Made by a program: the position numbers and the translations under genes. A model generated the notes under the pieces. That model was not told the DNA's origin and ran no database searches. It worked only from the letters and a program-made list of their open reading frames with translations. Below are positions 47,421 to 56,489 of a stretch of 64,000 nt of DNA, piece after piece. Source of the DNA: an uncultured Butyrivibrio sp. (lineage in GTDB: Bacteria; Bacillota; Clostridia; Lachnospirales; Lachnospiraceae). Position 1 is the first letter of the stretch. Every line of letters begins with the position of its first letter. Location: assembly GCA_946536145.1 (NCBI GenBank), contig CAMNEA010000003.1:1-64000 (forward strand), given 5' to 3'.

Positions 47421-48812
47421 ATGAGAATTAAAAATATGCTGAATAACGTTAGAGGACTTAAGGTTGCGCTGCACAACCTTGGATGTAAAGTAAATAGTTA
47501 TGAGATGGATGTGATGAAGCAGAAACTTGCGGAAGCCGGCTGTGAGATCGTTTCTTTCGATGAAAAGGCTGACGTATACATCATTAATACCTGCACTGTC
47601 ACCAATATTGCCGACAGGAAGTCAAGGCAGATGCTTCACAGATCCAAGAAAGAGAACCCGAAGGCGATAGTTGTTGCTGTGGGCTGCTATGTAGAGACGG
47701 GAATGGACGGTGTAAAGAAGGATCCGGGAATAGATCTTGCCATTGGAAATAACAAAAAGTCCGAGGTGGCAGAGATACTCGATGAGTTCATCGGCATCAG
47801 GAACGCTTCCGCTTTCGAAGCATCCGGCTGTGACATCGACAAGACTCTTGGCGGAAGCACGGTGATCGACATAAATCATACGGGCGAGTTTGAGGACATG
47901 AAACTTGAGGAACTTCCGGAGCACACCAGGGCCTATATCAAGATCCAGGATGGCTGCAATCAGTTCTGCACCTACTGTGTCATCCCCTATGCAAGAGGCA
48001 GAGTAAGGAGCAGGAATGAGGAGGATATACTGGATGAAGTGAGGACACTTGCCGAAAAGGGCTGCAAAGAGATCGTCCTTACAGGTATCCATGTCGGTTC
48101 CTACGGAATTGACAAGGGAGGAACTTCACTCGTTGATCTTATCGAAGAGATTGACAAAGTCGATGGGATAGAGAGGATCCGCCTCAGTTCGGTTGAACCA
48201 AGGATCATGGATGAAGCAAATGTAAAGAAACTCTCCGCTATAAAGAAATTGTGCCCTCATTTCCATCTGTCGCTGCAGAGCGGCTGCAACAGCGTCCTTA
48301 AGAGGATGAACCGCCACTATAGTGCTGAGGAATTCAAAAGAAGCGTGGAGCTTTTAAGGAAGTATTTTGACAGACCGGCAATAACGACGGATGTGATAGT
48401 GGGATTTCCGGGAGAGACAAAGGAAGAATTTGAAGAATGCAGAAAGTTTGTGGAGGATATTGCCTTCTATGAGATGCATGTCTTTAAGTATTCCCCAAGA
48501 AAAGGAACTGTCGCAGCCGGCATGAGCGACCAGCTGACTGACAGGGAAAAGTCCTTAAGAAGCGATGTGCTCCTTGAGCTGACAAGGAGGGACTCAGTAG
48601 AGTACAGAAAAAGCTTTATTGGACTTGATGCCGAGGTGCTCTGGGAGGATGAGGAGTGCCACGGCGGGGAGATGTACATGGTCGGTCATACTGACAGATA
48701 TGTCAGAGTTGCTGCAAAGAAAGATCCCTCATTGCACAAAGATATTGCTTCCGGAGAGGTTACGACGGTCAGACCCTCAGGATTCTTGGATGAGGATACA
48801 TTGCTTATTTAA
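47421..48812 (+). CDS. mtaB: tRNA t6A37 methylthiotransferase MtaB
   Basis: 463 residues. It has the N-terminal UPF0004 domain (LGCKVNSYEMD, NTCTVTNIADRKSRQ), the radical SAM cluster Cys179, Cys183, Cys186 in CNQFCTYC, and a C-terminal TRAM-like part. The NIADRKSRQ and VIPYARGR details favour MtaB over MiaB or RimO. It makes ms2t6A37 in tRNA. The start is uncertain: ATG 47421 and ATG 47436 both lack a good ribosome site. Confidence 0.93.
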   Translation: MRIKNMLNNVRGLKVALHNLGCKVNSYEMDVMKQKLAEAGCEIVSFDEKADVYIINTCTVTNIADRKSRQMLHRSKKENPKAIVVAVGCYVETGMDGVKKDPGIDLAIGNNKKSEVAEILDEFIGIRNASAFEASGCDIDKTLGGSTVIDINHTGEFEDMKLEELPEHTRAYIKIQDGCNQFCTYCVIPYARGRVRSRNEEDILDEVRTLAEKGCKEIVLTGIHVGSYGIDKGGTSLVDLIEEIDKVDGIERIRLSSVEPRIMDEANVKKLSAIKKLCPHFHLSLQSGCNSVLKRMNRHYSAEEFKRSVELLRKYFDRPAITTDVIVGFPGETKEEFEECRKFVEDIAFYEMHVFKYSPRKGTVAAGMSDQLTDREKSLRSDVLLELTRRDSVEYRKSFIGLDAEVLWEDEECHGGEMYMVGHTDRYVRVAAKKDPSLHKDIASGEVTTVRPSGFLDEDTLLI

Positions 48813-48874
48813 AATGGCTGATGTAAAATGTTAATTAATACTTACAAAATACTTTTGAATGGAGAGAAGGATCT

Positions 48875-49150
48875 ATGGGAGATCAGGATTTAGGAAATAC
48901 CCAATACTTTAAGGTTGAAGTCGAGCCTGAGACCGGAGTTAAGAAAGTACTTTCTGTTGTATATGATGCTCTTTTGGAAAAGGGTTATAATCCGGTGAAT
49001 CAGATCGTGGGATACATCATGTCAGGCGATCCTACTTATATCACAAGCCACAAGGGAGCCAGAAGCCTTATCATGAAGGTGGAGAGAGATGAACTTGTGG
49101 AAGAGATGCTCACTGAGTATATCAAGAGCAACGACTGGGCTAGAAGGTAA
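48875..49150 (+). CDS. ireB: IreB family regulatory phosphoprotein
   Basis: 91 residues, the family's length (formerly UPF0297, YrzL). Conserved [28 protein letters not shown] and [16 protein letters not shown] segments. In Enterococcus, IreB is a substrate of the IreK kinase and affects cephalosporin tolerance. GGAGAGAAGG precedes the ATG. It starts a cluster shared with Bacillus. Confidence 0.95.
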   Translation: MGDQDLGNTQYFKVEVEPETGVKKVLSVVYDALLEKGYNPVNQIVGYIMSGDPTYITSHKGARSLIMKVERDELVEEMLTEYIKSNDWARR

Positions 49151-49183
49151 TACCGAAGCTTATTAAGATCGCGGAGAACGTAT

Positions 49184-49618
49184 ATGAGGATTATGGGCCT
49201 TGATTACGGCTCCAAGACCGTGGGAGTTGCCATAAGCGATGAACTTATGCTCACCTCCCAGGGAAAAGAGATTATCCGTAGAAAAGAAGAGAATAAACTT
49301 AGAAGAACGCTGGCGCGCATTGAAGAGCTGATCCAGGAGTACGGGGTGGAGAAAATCGTATTGGGACTTCCCCTGAATATGGATGGTTCTGTCTCTGAGC
49401 GCTCAGAGTTATGCCTTGAATTTAAGGATAAAATAGAAAGAAGAACGGGAATTCCTGTAATTATGCAGGATGAGCGCCTTACGACGGTTGAGGCGGACGA
49501 GATAATGGACGAAGTCGGTATCAGGGACAGGAAAGAGCGCAAGGGCTATGTAGATATGATAGCTGCGCAGATCATACTTCAGGATTACCTGAACGACACA
49601 CAGGACAAGGTGGACTGA
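49184..49618 (+). CDS. ruvX: Putative pre-16S rRNA nuclease / Holliday junction resolvase
   Basis: 144 residues, RuvX/YqgF size. It begins [19 protein letters not shown] with the catalytic Asp in the first strand and has [21 protein letters not shown] and the C-terminal [13 protein letters not shown]. The family trims pre-16S rRNA 5' ends and was first described as a resolvase-like protein. It lies between ireB and a DUF1292 gene, as in many Firmicutes. Confidence 0.95.
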   Translation: MRIMGLDYGSKTVGVAISDELMLTSQGKEIIRRKEENKLRRTLARIEELIQEYGVEKIVLGLPLNMDGSVSERSELCLEFKDKIERRTGIPVIMQDERLTTVEADEIMDEVGIRDRKERKGYVDMIAAQIILQDYLNDTQDKVD

Positions 49619-49619
49619 T

Positions 49620-49883
49620 TTGGAAAAGATTGTTTTTAGCCCGGATGGGGGCGAGGCGGTAGAGTTTTATCCGCTTGAGCAGACTGTTATAGGTGCAAAG
49701 ACCTATCTTTTGGTTACGGATGAAGAAGATGGTGACGGAGATGCGCTCATTTTGCGCGACGACTCCGATATAAAAGATAAAGAGGCTGTTTACGTTATAG
49801 TGGATGATGACCGGGAGCTGGATGCAGTTGCAGGTGTATTTCGTAAGCTGCTTTCTGAGGATGGAATAGATCTTGATATTTAA
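49620..49883 (+). CDS. DUF1292 family protein (YrzB-like)
   Basis: 87 residues from TTG 49620, one base after the ruvX stop, with AAGGTGG upstream. Very acidic (DEEDGDGDA, VDDDREL, EDGIDLDI) and built like the UPF0473/DUF1292 family, which follows ireB and ruvX in Bacillus. Function unknown. Confidence 0.85.
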   Translation: MEKIVFSPDGGEAVEFYPLEQTVIGAKTYLLVTDEEDGDGDALILRDDSDIKDKEAVYVIVDDDRELDAVAGVFRKLLSEDGIDLDI

Positions 49884-49948
49884 CGGGCTACTGGTTTGTA
49901 TCAGTTCTGTTTTTATCTGCCTTTAATTCAATAAATGGAGGATAAAGT

Positions 49949-51622
49949 TTGAGTAAAATAAAAACTGAAAACGCATCCAAGCTGCAGATCATACCCTTAG
50001 GAGGTCTTGAGCAGATTGGAATGAACATCACTGCCTTCAGATATGAGGACAGTATTATTGTAGTGGACTGCGGTCTGTCTTTTCCTGACGACGATATGCT
50101 GGGAATAGATCTGGTGATCCCGGATATTACGTATCTTCAGGAGAACGCAGATAAGGTGAAGGGGTTCGTGATCACACACGGACATGAGGATCATATAGGC
50201 GCGCTGCCCTATGTACTTCATGAACTCAATGTGCCTGTATATGCCACGAGGCTTACGATGGGAATCATTGAGCACAAGCTTGAGGAGCACGGACTTCTTA
50301 AGAAGACCAGAAGAAAGGTCGTAAAGTTCGGGCAGTCGATAAATCTTGGCCAGTTCAGGGTGGAGTTCATAAGAACCAACCACTCCATAGTTGATGCTGC
50401 GGCGCTTGCCATCTACTCTCCTGCGGGAACGGTTGTCCATACGGGAGATTTTAAGGTGGACTATACACCTGTATTTGGTGACCCAATAGATCTGCAGAGA
50501 TTTGCTGAGATCGGAAAAAAGGGAGTTCTTGCGCTCATGTGCGATTCGACCAATGCGGAGCGCCCCGGATTTACGCCGTCGGAGAAGACTGTGGGAAGGG
50601 CGCTGGCAAGTCTTTTTGATGAGCACGAGAAATCCAGGATCATAGTTGCTACATTTGCTTCCAACGTCGACCGTGTCCAGCAGATCATAAACACTGCGCA
50701 CAAGTGCGGCAGAAAAGTTGTGGTAGAGGGCAGGAGCATGGTCAGTATCATTGATATTGCCCAGAAACTCGAGTGCATCAAGATACCGGAGAATACCCTT
50801 GTTGATATAGATATGATCAAGAACTATCCTGAGAACAAGACTGTCATCATAACTACAGGAAGCCAGGGTGAGAGCATGGCTGCCCTCAGCAGAATGGCAA
50901 GTGGCCAGCACAGGAAGATCTCCATAGGAGCCGGGGATACGGTAATCTTTTCATCACATCCGATCCCGGGCAATGAGAAGGCTGTCACAAATATTATCAA
51001 TGAGCTCCAGATGAAGGGCGCGGATGTTATTTTCCAGGATGTGCATGTCTCAGGACACGCGTGTCAGGAGGATATCAAGCTCATCTATACACTGGTAAAG
51101 CCAAGGTATGCGGTTCCGGTGCACGGCGAGTACAGACACCTTATAGCTCAGAGCAATATTGCAAGGGATCTTGGGATCGACAAGGATAATGTGTTTATTC
51201 TTCATTCGGGCGAGATTTTAGAGGTTTCTGAAGAAAGTGCCAAAGTTGCGGGCAAGGTACCTGTGGGAGCTATCCTTGTCGACGGTCTTGGAGTCGGCGA
51301 TGTGGGGAACGTTGTACTTAGAGATAGACAGCGACTGGCAGAAGATGGTATTGTAATTGTTGTATTTGGCATAGACAGGGAAAACGGTGTGATGACTTCT
51401 GGACCGAGCATTGTCTCAAGGGGCTTTGTATATGTCCGCGAATCCGACAAGCTTATAGAGGATGCCACAGATCTCGTCTATGATGACATCACTGAGGCTC
51501 TGGACAGGGGAGTCACAGACTGGACAAGGCTCAAGAACATTGTCAAGGATACGCTCAGTGATTATATATGGAAAAAGACAAAGAGAAGACCTATGATCAT
51601 GCCGATAATCATGGACAACTAA
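49949..51622 (+). CDS. rnj: Ribonuclease J
   Basis: 557 residues from TTG 49949 with GGAGG at good spacing. The metallo-beta-lactamase motif THGHEDHIG has His77, His79, Asp81 and His82. Other features are NHSIVDAAALAI, the CDSTNAERPGFT motif, the beta-CASP segment (ATFASNVDRVQQI), and the HVSGHACQEDI and PVHGEYRHL motifs. It acts as 5' exonuclease and endonuclease in mRNA decay and rRNA maturation. It interrupts the yrzB-yrrL order known from Bacillus. A hairpin terminator follows. Confidence 0.95.
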   Translation: MSKIKTENASKLQIIPLGGLEQIGMNITAFRYEDSIIVVDCGLSFPDDDMLGIDLVIPDITYLQENADKVKGFVITHGHEDHIGALPYVLHELNVPVYATRLTMGIIEHKLEEHGLLKKTRRKVVKFGQSINLGQFRVEFIRTNHSIVDAAALAIYSPAGTVVHTGDFKVDYTPVFGDPIDLQRFAEIGKKGVLALMCDSTNAERPGFTPSEKTVGRALASLFDEHEKSRIIVATFASNVDRVQQIINTAHKCGRKVVVEGRSMVSIIDIAQKLECIKIPENTLVDIDMIKNYPENKTVIITTGSQGESMAALSRMASGQHRKISIGAGDTVIFSSHPIPGNEKAVTNIINELQMKGADVIFQDVHVSGHACQEDIKLIYTLVKPRYAVPVHGEYRHLIAQSNIARDLGIDKDNVFILHSGEILEVSEESAKVAGKVPVGAILVDGLGVGDVGNVVLRDRQRLAEDGIVIVVFGIDRENGVMTSGPSIVSRGFVYVRESDKLIEDATDLVYDDITEALDRGVTDWTRLKNIVKDTLSDYIWKKTKRRPMIMPIIMDN

Positions 51623-51650
51623 GAAAGAGCGCCAAGGCGCCTCTTTTCTT
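51621..51650 (+). terminator. Terminator of the RNase J gene
   Basis: GCGCC-aa-GGCGC core flanked by AAGAAAGAG and CTCTTTTCTT (51621-51650), which can pair with one bulge. It starts at the stop codon and may be partly read through into the next gene. Confidence 0.65.
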
Positions 51651-51674
51651 AGAGATGGTCTTTTGGGAGAAATT

Positions 51675-52154
51675 ATGACTTTTAGAAAGTTTTTGATGGG
51701 GCTTTTGGACGCCTCGGTCAAGATTGCGTTTGTTGTTGTCGTAGTCATGCTTATATCCAAGTATTCCAAGATTGCGTATGACTACGGCTATCATATTTTC
51801 AATCAGTCAGCGGTATCGAGCGGAACCGGCAGAAGTGTCACATTTACCGTCAGAGATGGCGATTCGGCTGATACAATAGCCGATAACATGGCCGGGGTAG
51901 GCCTTATAACTGACAAGAGGCTCTTTAAACTTCAGGAGCGGTTTTCTGAGTATCATGGAATGGAAAAGGCCGGCACCTATGAACTCAGCACAGCCATGAC
52001 TCCGGAGGAGATGCTGGCGATAATGGCCGGAGGAGATGAGGAGTCGGAAGGGGCGGATGATAAAGCCTCTGAGCCTGATTCGAACGAAGAGCAGGACCAG
52101 CCGATGCCTATTGAAGAGGAAGATGCCGGCGAAGAGGAAACAGACGGTGATTGA
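51675..52154 (+). CDS. MltG-like protein reduced to its N-terminal part
   Basis: 159 residues from ATG 51675 with GGGAGA upstream. One membrane helix (about 15-35) is followed by a LysM-like YceG region (SVTFTVRDGDSADTIADNMA, AGTYELSTAMTPEEMLAIM) and an acidic tail of about 35 residues. Full MltG is about 340 residues; the transglycosylase domain with its catalytic Glu is absent. Position before trmR and trhP matches Bacillus yrrL (mltG). It may be a reduced regulatory form. Its stop overlaps the trmR start region. Confidence 0.7.
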   Translation: MTFRKFLMGLLDASVKIAFVVVVVMLISKYSKIAYDYGYHIFNQSAVSSGTGRSVTFTVRDGDSADTIADNMAGVGLITDKRLFKLQERFSEYHGMEKAGTYELSTAMTPEEMLAIMAGGDEESEGADDKASEPDSNEEQDQPMPIEEEDAGEEETDGD

Positions 52155-52788
52155 ACAGGAGAGGATCCAATCATTTATCAATTCTCTGGACAGGGGAAAT
52201 CCCCCCTATCTGGATGAGCTTGAAAAGACGGCGATCGAGGGAGGCGTTCCGATAATAAGGAAGGACACACAGGCTCTCCTTAGATTTCTGATGAATCAGA
52301 TGCGCCCTGCCAATATTCTGGAGATTGGGTGTGCGGTGGGCTTTTCGGCTCTTTTGATGGGGGAGTACACAGGTGATGATACCAGGATCACTACTATAGA
52401 GAAATACGAAAAGAGAATCCCTGTTGCAAGGGACAATTTTCATAAATATGACACTGAAGGTAAAATCACACTTCTGGAGGGGGATGCGACAGATATATTA
52501 AAGACGCTGGATCCGGGGTATGATTTTATTTTTATGGATGCAGCCAAGGGGCAGTACATCAATTTCCTGCCGGACTGCCTCAGGATACTCCAAAAGGGAG
52601 GGATCCTTTTATCAGACAATGTGCTTCAGGACGGAGATGTGTTTGAGTCAAGATTTGCCGTGACAAGGCGAAACCGCACCATTCATGCCAGAATGAGGGA
52701 GTATCTGTACGAACTTAAGCACAATGATATGCTTGATACTGTTATACTGACGGTCGGCGACGGTATGGCTCTCTCCGTCAGACTATGA
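52147..52788 (+). CDS. trmR: O-methyltransferase, probable tRNA 5-hydroxyuridine methyltransferase
   Basis: 213 residues from GTG 52147, with GAGGAAA 6 bases upstream and overlap with the preceding stop; an ATG at 52123 is an alternative. It is a class I SAM enzyme of the caffeoyl-CoA type: EIGCAVGFSALLMGE motif, IEKYEKR, DFIFMDAAKGQY and LLSDNVLQDGDV. In Bacillus, TrmR (YrrM) methylates ho5U34 and is next to the TrhP proteins, as here, so this function is well supported by context. Confidence 0.85.
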   Translation: MIEQERIQSFINSLDRGNPPYLDELEKTAIEGGVPIIRKDTQALLRFLMNQMRPANILEIGCAVGFSALLMGEYTGDDTRITTIEKYEKRIPVARDNFHKYDTEGKITLLEGDATDILKTLDPGYDFIFMDAAKGQYINFLPDCLRILQKGGILLSDNVLQDGDVFESRFAVTRRNRTIHARMREYLYELKHNDMLDTVILTVGDGMALSVRL

Positions 52789-52804
52789 ATTAATGGAGAA
52801 TGAA

Positions 52805-54031
52805 ATGAAGAAACCAGAACTACTGATTCCGGCAAGCAGCCTGGAGGTATTAAAGACAGCGGTAATGTTTGGCGCAGATGCCGTGTATATTGGAGGAGAC
52901 GCTTTCGGACTAAGAGCCAAGGCCAAAAACTTCAGCCATGATGAGATGAAAGAGGGTATTGAGTTTGCACATGAGCACGGAGTGAGAGTGCATGTCACGG
53001 TAAATATCCTTGCCCATAACTACGACCTTGACGGCGTGGAGAACTATCTTCATGAGCTAAAAGAGCTTAAGCCGGATGCGCTTATCATCGCGGATCCCGG
53101 TATCTTCATGAAGGCTAGGAGGATCTGTCCTGAGATAGATATCCATGTATCCACCCAGGCCAACAATACCAATTATGAGACCTACAACTTCTGGCATGAC
53201 CTTGGAGCAAAGAGAGTTGTCGCTGCCAGGGAGCTGTCAATGGCAGAGATAAAAGAGATAAAGAGCAGAACGCCTAAGGACCTTGAGATGGAGTGCTTTA
53301 TTCACGGCGCAATGTGCATCTCTTATTCGGGAAGATGTCTTTTGTCAAATTATTTCACCGGAAGGGATGCCAACCACGGGGCCTGCACTCACCCCTGCAG
53401 ATGGAAATATGCTGTTGTTGAGGAGAAGAGGCCCGGTGAATACCTTCCTGTATATGAGAACGAGAGGGGAACATATATCTTCAATTCAAAAGACCTGTGC
53501 ATGATAGAGCATATCCCGGAGCTTGTAGATGCCGGAGTCGACAGCTGCAAGATCGAGGGAAGGATGAAGACTGCCCTGTACGTGGCAACTGTGGCAAGAA
53601 CATACAGGAAGGCAATAGATGACTTTTTTGAATCTGAGGAGAAATACAGGGAAAACATGCCCTGGTATCTCGATCAGATATCCCGCTGCACTTACAGACA
53701 GTTCACGACGGGCTTCTACTTTGGCAAACCGAGCGAAGAAGCTCAGATCTATGACAACAATACTTATATAAATGAGTACATTTATCTCGGCATCGTCTAC
53801 GACGTGGATGAGAGGGGATATGCTAGGATAGAGCAGCGCAACAAGTTCTCTGTCGGGGATGAGATTGAGATCATGAAGAGCGACGGCAGGGATATCAGGA
53901 CAAAAGTTCTTGCCATGTACAGGGAGGACGGCACGAGGACTGAGTCGTGCCCGCATTCCAAGGAAATAATATACCTAGAGCTGTCTGAGCCTGCTTCAGA
54001 ATATGACATCTTGAGAGTTGAATCAAAATAA
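52805..54031 (+). CDS. trhP: U32 peptidase-like tRNA uridine hydroxylase
   Basis: 408 residues from ATG 52805, with TGGAGA at good spacing; an ATG at 52793 is in frame but overlaps that site. It has the U32 features PASSLEVLKTAVMFGADAVY, VSTQANNTNY and the signature CFIHGAMCISYSGRCLLSNY followed by CTHPCRW. U32 proteins of the YrrN/YrrO (TrhP) type hydroxylate U34 in tRNA, making the substrate of TrmR. A single gene is present here against two in Bacillus. Confidence 0.88.
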   Translation: MKKPELLIPASSLEVLKTAVMFGADAVYIGGDAFGLRAKAKNFSHDEMKEGIEFAHEHGVRVHVTVNILAHNYDLDGVENYLHELKELKPDALIIADPGIFMKARRICPEIDIHVSTQANNTNYETYNFWHDLGAKRVVAARELSMAEIKEIKSRTPKDLEMECFIHGAMCISYSGRCLLSNYFTGRDANHGACTHPCRWKYAVVEEKRPGEYLPVYENERGTYIFNSKDLCMIEHIPELVDAGVDSCKIEGRMKTALYVATVARTYRKAIDDFFESEEKYRENMPWYLDQISRCTYRQFTTGFYFGKPSEEAQIYDNNTYINEYIYLGIVYDVDERGYARIEQRNKFSVGDEIEIMKSDGRDIRTKVLAMYREDGTRTESCPHSKEIIYLELSEPASEYDILRVESK

Positions 54032-54074
54032 TGTACAATCTATTGCAAATTGAAAAAGGAAAGGCACAAACAGA

Positions 54075-56186
54075 ATGAGTAGTAAGGTCAACGTGGAGGA
54101 AATATTCGGCCAGAACGTGTTCACCATCGCCAAGATGAGAGAGCGCCTGCCGAAAAACGTCTATAATGAAGTTGTAAACGTGATAGAGCACGGCGGTACT
54201 CTGTCCAAGGAGTCGGCTGATGTGGTTGCCAATGCGATGAAGAACTGGGCTGTCGAGAACGGCGCAACGCACTTTACCCACTGGTTTCAGCCTCTTACAG
54301 GCATAACTGCCGAGAAACACGATTCCTTTGTTACGAATGCGGAATCCGACGGACACATGATCACCTCTTTTTCAGGCAAAGAGCTGATAAAAGGTGAGCC
54401 GGACGCATCATCTTTCCCTTCGGGCGGACTTCGCGCCACCTTTGAAGCCAGGGGCTATACGACCTGGGATATAACATCTCCGGCGTTTCTGAAGGAGTCC
54501 GGGGCAGGCGTTACCCTGTGTATCCCGACAGCTTTCTGCTCCTATACCGGAGAGGCTCTGGATAAAAAGACACCGCTCCTTAGATCCATGGAGGCAGTAA
54601 ACAAGCAGGCGCTCAGGATCATCAGACTTTTTGGAAATGACAGATCCACAAAGGTAAATGTCTCGGTTGGACCTGAGCAGGAATACTTCCTGGTTGACTG
54701 GGACAAGTCCATGAAGAGAGAGGATCTCATTTTTACCGGAAGGACTCTCTTTGGAGCAATGCCTCCAAAAGGCCAGGAGATGGAGGATCACTACTTTGGT
54801 GTCATCCGTGAGAGAGTCGGAGAGTTCATGAAGGATCTGAATACCGAGCTCTGGAAGCTTGGGGTTCCGGATAAGACACAGCACAACGAGGTTGCTCCCG
54901 GACAGCACGAGCTGGCTCCTATCTATGAGACTGCCAATATTGCTGTAGACCACAACCAGATAATCATGGAGACCATGAAGAGGGTGGCGGAGCATCATCA
55001 CATGAGATGTCTTTTGCATGAGAAGCCGTTTGCCGGCGTCAACGGCTCGGGTAAACACGACAACTGGTCGCTTTGTACTGATGACGGGATAAACCTTCTT
55101 GACCCGGGTGATACTCCCAATAAGAATATTCAGTTTTTGTTTATATTATCCTGCATCCTTAAGGCGGTGGATACACATGCGGATCTGCTTCGTCAGAGCG
55201 CAGCCGATGTTGGCAATGACCACAGGCTTGGTGCAAATGAGGCCCCTCCTGCTATCATATCCGTATTTTTGGGAGAGCAGCTTGAAGACGTTGTAAGGCA
55301 GCTCATTGAGACGGGTGAAGCCAAGAGGAGCAAAAGAGGTGGCAAGCTCAGGACAGGAGTGTCCACGCTTCCTCAGTTTGAGAAGGATGCGACCGACAGA
55401 AACCGCACATCTCCGTTTGCGTTTACCGGAAACAAGTTTGAGTTCAGAATGGTCGGATCTTCCGATTCGATGGCAAGCTCCAATACCACGCTGAACACTA
55501 TTGTGGCAGAGGCTTTCTGTGAGGCTGCAGACGTTCTGGAAAATGCAGAGGATTTTGATATAGCTGTCCATGACCTCATGAAGGAATATCTCACTAAACA
55601 TCAGAGGATCATATTTAACGGTGACGGATATTCCGACGAATGGGTAGAAGAGGCAGCAAGGCGCGGTCTTCCAAACATCAAGTCGACGATTGAAGCTGCT
55701 GATACACTGACTACCGATAAGGCCGTTGAACTCTTTGAGACCTTTGGTGTTTACAACAAGACAGAGCTTGAGTCGAGAAAAGAGATCATCTTCGAAAACT
55801 ATGCCAAGACGATAAACATCGAGGCTCTCACGATGATAGATATGGCGTCCAAGCAGATAATACCTGCTGTTATGAAGTACGCCGGCAAGCTCGCCTCCTA
55901 TGTCAATGAGATCAAGGCAGCGGGCGCGGATGAAGCTGCGCTCCTCTCAGAGCTCAAGGAGATAACCACAGAGCTTTCGGATATGAAAAATGCTCTTGAT
56001 GAACTGAAAGAGGTTGAGCAGAGGGCGAGAAAGATAAAGGATGAGCGCGAGCTAGCCTATTTCTACAAGGACAGTGTAAGGCCGGTTATGGATGCGCTAA
56101 GGGCTCCGGCTGACAGACTTGAGATGCTGGTCGATAAGAATGACTGGCCATTCCCTACATATGCAGATCTGCTTTTTGAGGGTTAA
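54075..56186 (+). CDS. glnN: Glutamine synthetase type III
   Basis: 703 residues, in the size range of GSIII (700-730) and much longer than GSI (about 450). It has the GSIII N-terminus (RLPKNVYNEVVNVIEHGG), THWFQPLTG, SVGPEQEYFLVD, the ATP-site NGSGKHDNWS and DVGNDHRLGANEAPPA, and a long helical C-terminus. It makes glutamine from glutamate and ammonia. Common in anaerobes that take up ammonia. AAAGGAAAGG precedes the ATG. Confidence 0.96.
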   Translation: MSSKVNVEEIFGQNVFTIAKMRERLPKNVYNEVVNVIEHGGTLSKESADVVANAMKNWAVENGATHFTHWFQPLTGITAEKHDSFVTNAESDGHMITSFSGKELIKGEPDASSFPSGGLRATFEARGYTTWDITSPAFLKESGAGVTLCIPTAFCSYTGEALDKKTPLLRSMEAVNKQALRIIRLFGNDRSTKVNVSVGPEQEYFLVDWDKSMKREDLIFTGRTLFGAMPPKGQEMEDHYFGVIRERVGEFMKDLNTELWKLGVPDKTQHNEVAPGQHELAPIYETANIAVDHNQIIMETMKRVAEHHHMRCLLHEKPFAGVNGSGKHDNWSLCTDDGINLLDPGDTPNKNIQFLFILSCILKAVDTHADLLRQSAADVGNDHRLGANEAPPAIISVFLGEQLEDVVRQLIETGEAKRSKRGGKLRTGVSTLPQFEKDATDRNRTSPFAFTGNKFEFRMVGSSDSMASSNTTLNTIVAEAFCEAADVLENAEDFDIAVHDLMKEYLTKHQRIIFNGDGYSDEWVEEAARRGLPNIKSTIEAADTLTTDKAVELFETFGVYNKTELESRKEIIFENYAKTINIEALTMIDMASKQIIPAVMKYAGKLASYVNEIKAAGADEAALLSELKEITTELSDMKNALDELKEVEQRARKIKDERELAYFYKDSVRPVMDALRAPADRLEMLVDKNDWPFPTYADLLFEG

Positions 56187-56199
56187 ATATAAATATTTT

Positions 56200-56249
56200 G
56201 GGGTTTTTGAAAAAAAATCAAAAAAGTACTTGCTTTTTTCAAAAACCCC
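56200..56249 (+). terminator. Long hairpin between glnN and tRNA-Gln
   Basis: A perfect 16-bp stem with 3-T and A runs: left arm 56200-56215 (GGGGTTTTTGAAAAAA), 18-base loop, right arm 56234-56249. It probably ends glnN transcription, though it has no T-run after it. Its right half overlaps the -35 box of the tRNA promoter. Confidence 0.7.
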
Positions 56250-56258
56250 GAGTATAAT
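56230..56258 (+). promoter_or_regulatory. Promoter of tRNA-Gln
   Basis: TTGCTT (56230-56235), 17-base spacer, TATAAT (56253-56258), 14 bases before the tRNA. The -35 box lies within the glnN hairpin loop and right arm. Confidence 0.82.
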
Positions 56259-56271
56259 CATTACTTGTCGA

Positions 56272-56344
56272 TGGGCTATCGCCAAGCGGTAAGGCAACGG
56301 ACTCTGACTCCGTCATTACGTAGGTTCGAATCCTACTAGCCCAG
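56272..56344 (+). tRNA. tRNA-Gln (anticodon CTG)
   Basis: 73 bases that fold as a cloverleaf: acceptor TGGGCTA/TAGCCCA with discriminator G, anticodon stem ACGGA/TCCGT with loop CTCTGAC (anticodon CTG at 34-36, reading CAG), and T arm GTAGG-TTCGAAT-CCTAC. The 3' CCA is not encoded. Confidence 0.97.
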
Positions 56345-56348
56345 CTTT

Positions 56349-56377
56349 AACTCCTCAGATTTACTGAGGAGTTTTTT
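56349..56377 (+). terminator. Terminator of tRNA-Gln
   Basis: AACTCCTCAG (56349-56358), loop ATTTA, CTGAGGAGTT (56364-56373), then TTTT. Confidence 0.93.
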
Positions 56378-56420
56378 GTTTAATAGGAAATTTCTCCGAA
56401 TTTCCTATTAAACAAAAAAC
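56371..56420. repeat. Perfect 22-bp inverted repeat
   Basis: The left arm (56371-56392, GTTTTTTGTTTAATAGGAAA then TT) and right arm (56399-56420) are exact reverse complements around a 6-base loop TCTCCG. It overlaps the T-run of the tRNA terminator. It could be a second terminator, a remnant of a mobile element or a barrier to read-through into the thioesterase gene. Confidence 0.8.
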
Positions 56421-56489
56421 GCTCCGCTATAGATGCGCACTCGCGCGAGCAGCATTCTTTTAATTTATTCTGTATGGGAAACAAATGCC

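Noticed and set aside
56200..56258. T-box or glutamine riboswitch between glnN and the tRNA
   Set aside because: The pairing is a simple hairpin with no T-box or glnA-motif sequence, and it lies after glnN rather than before it.
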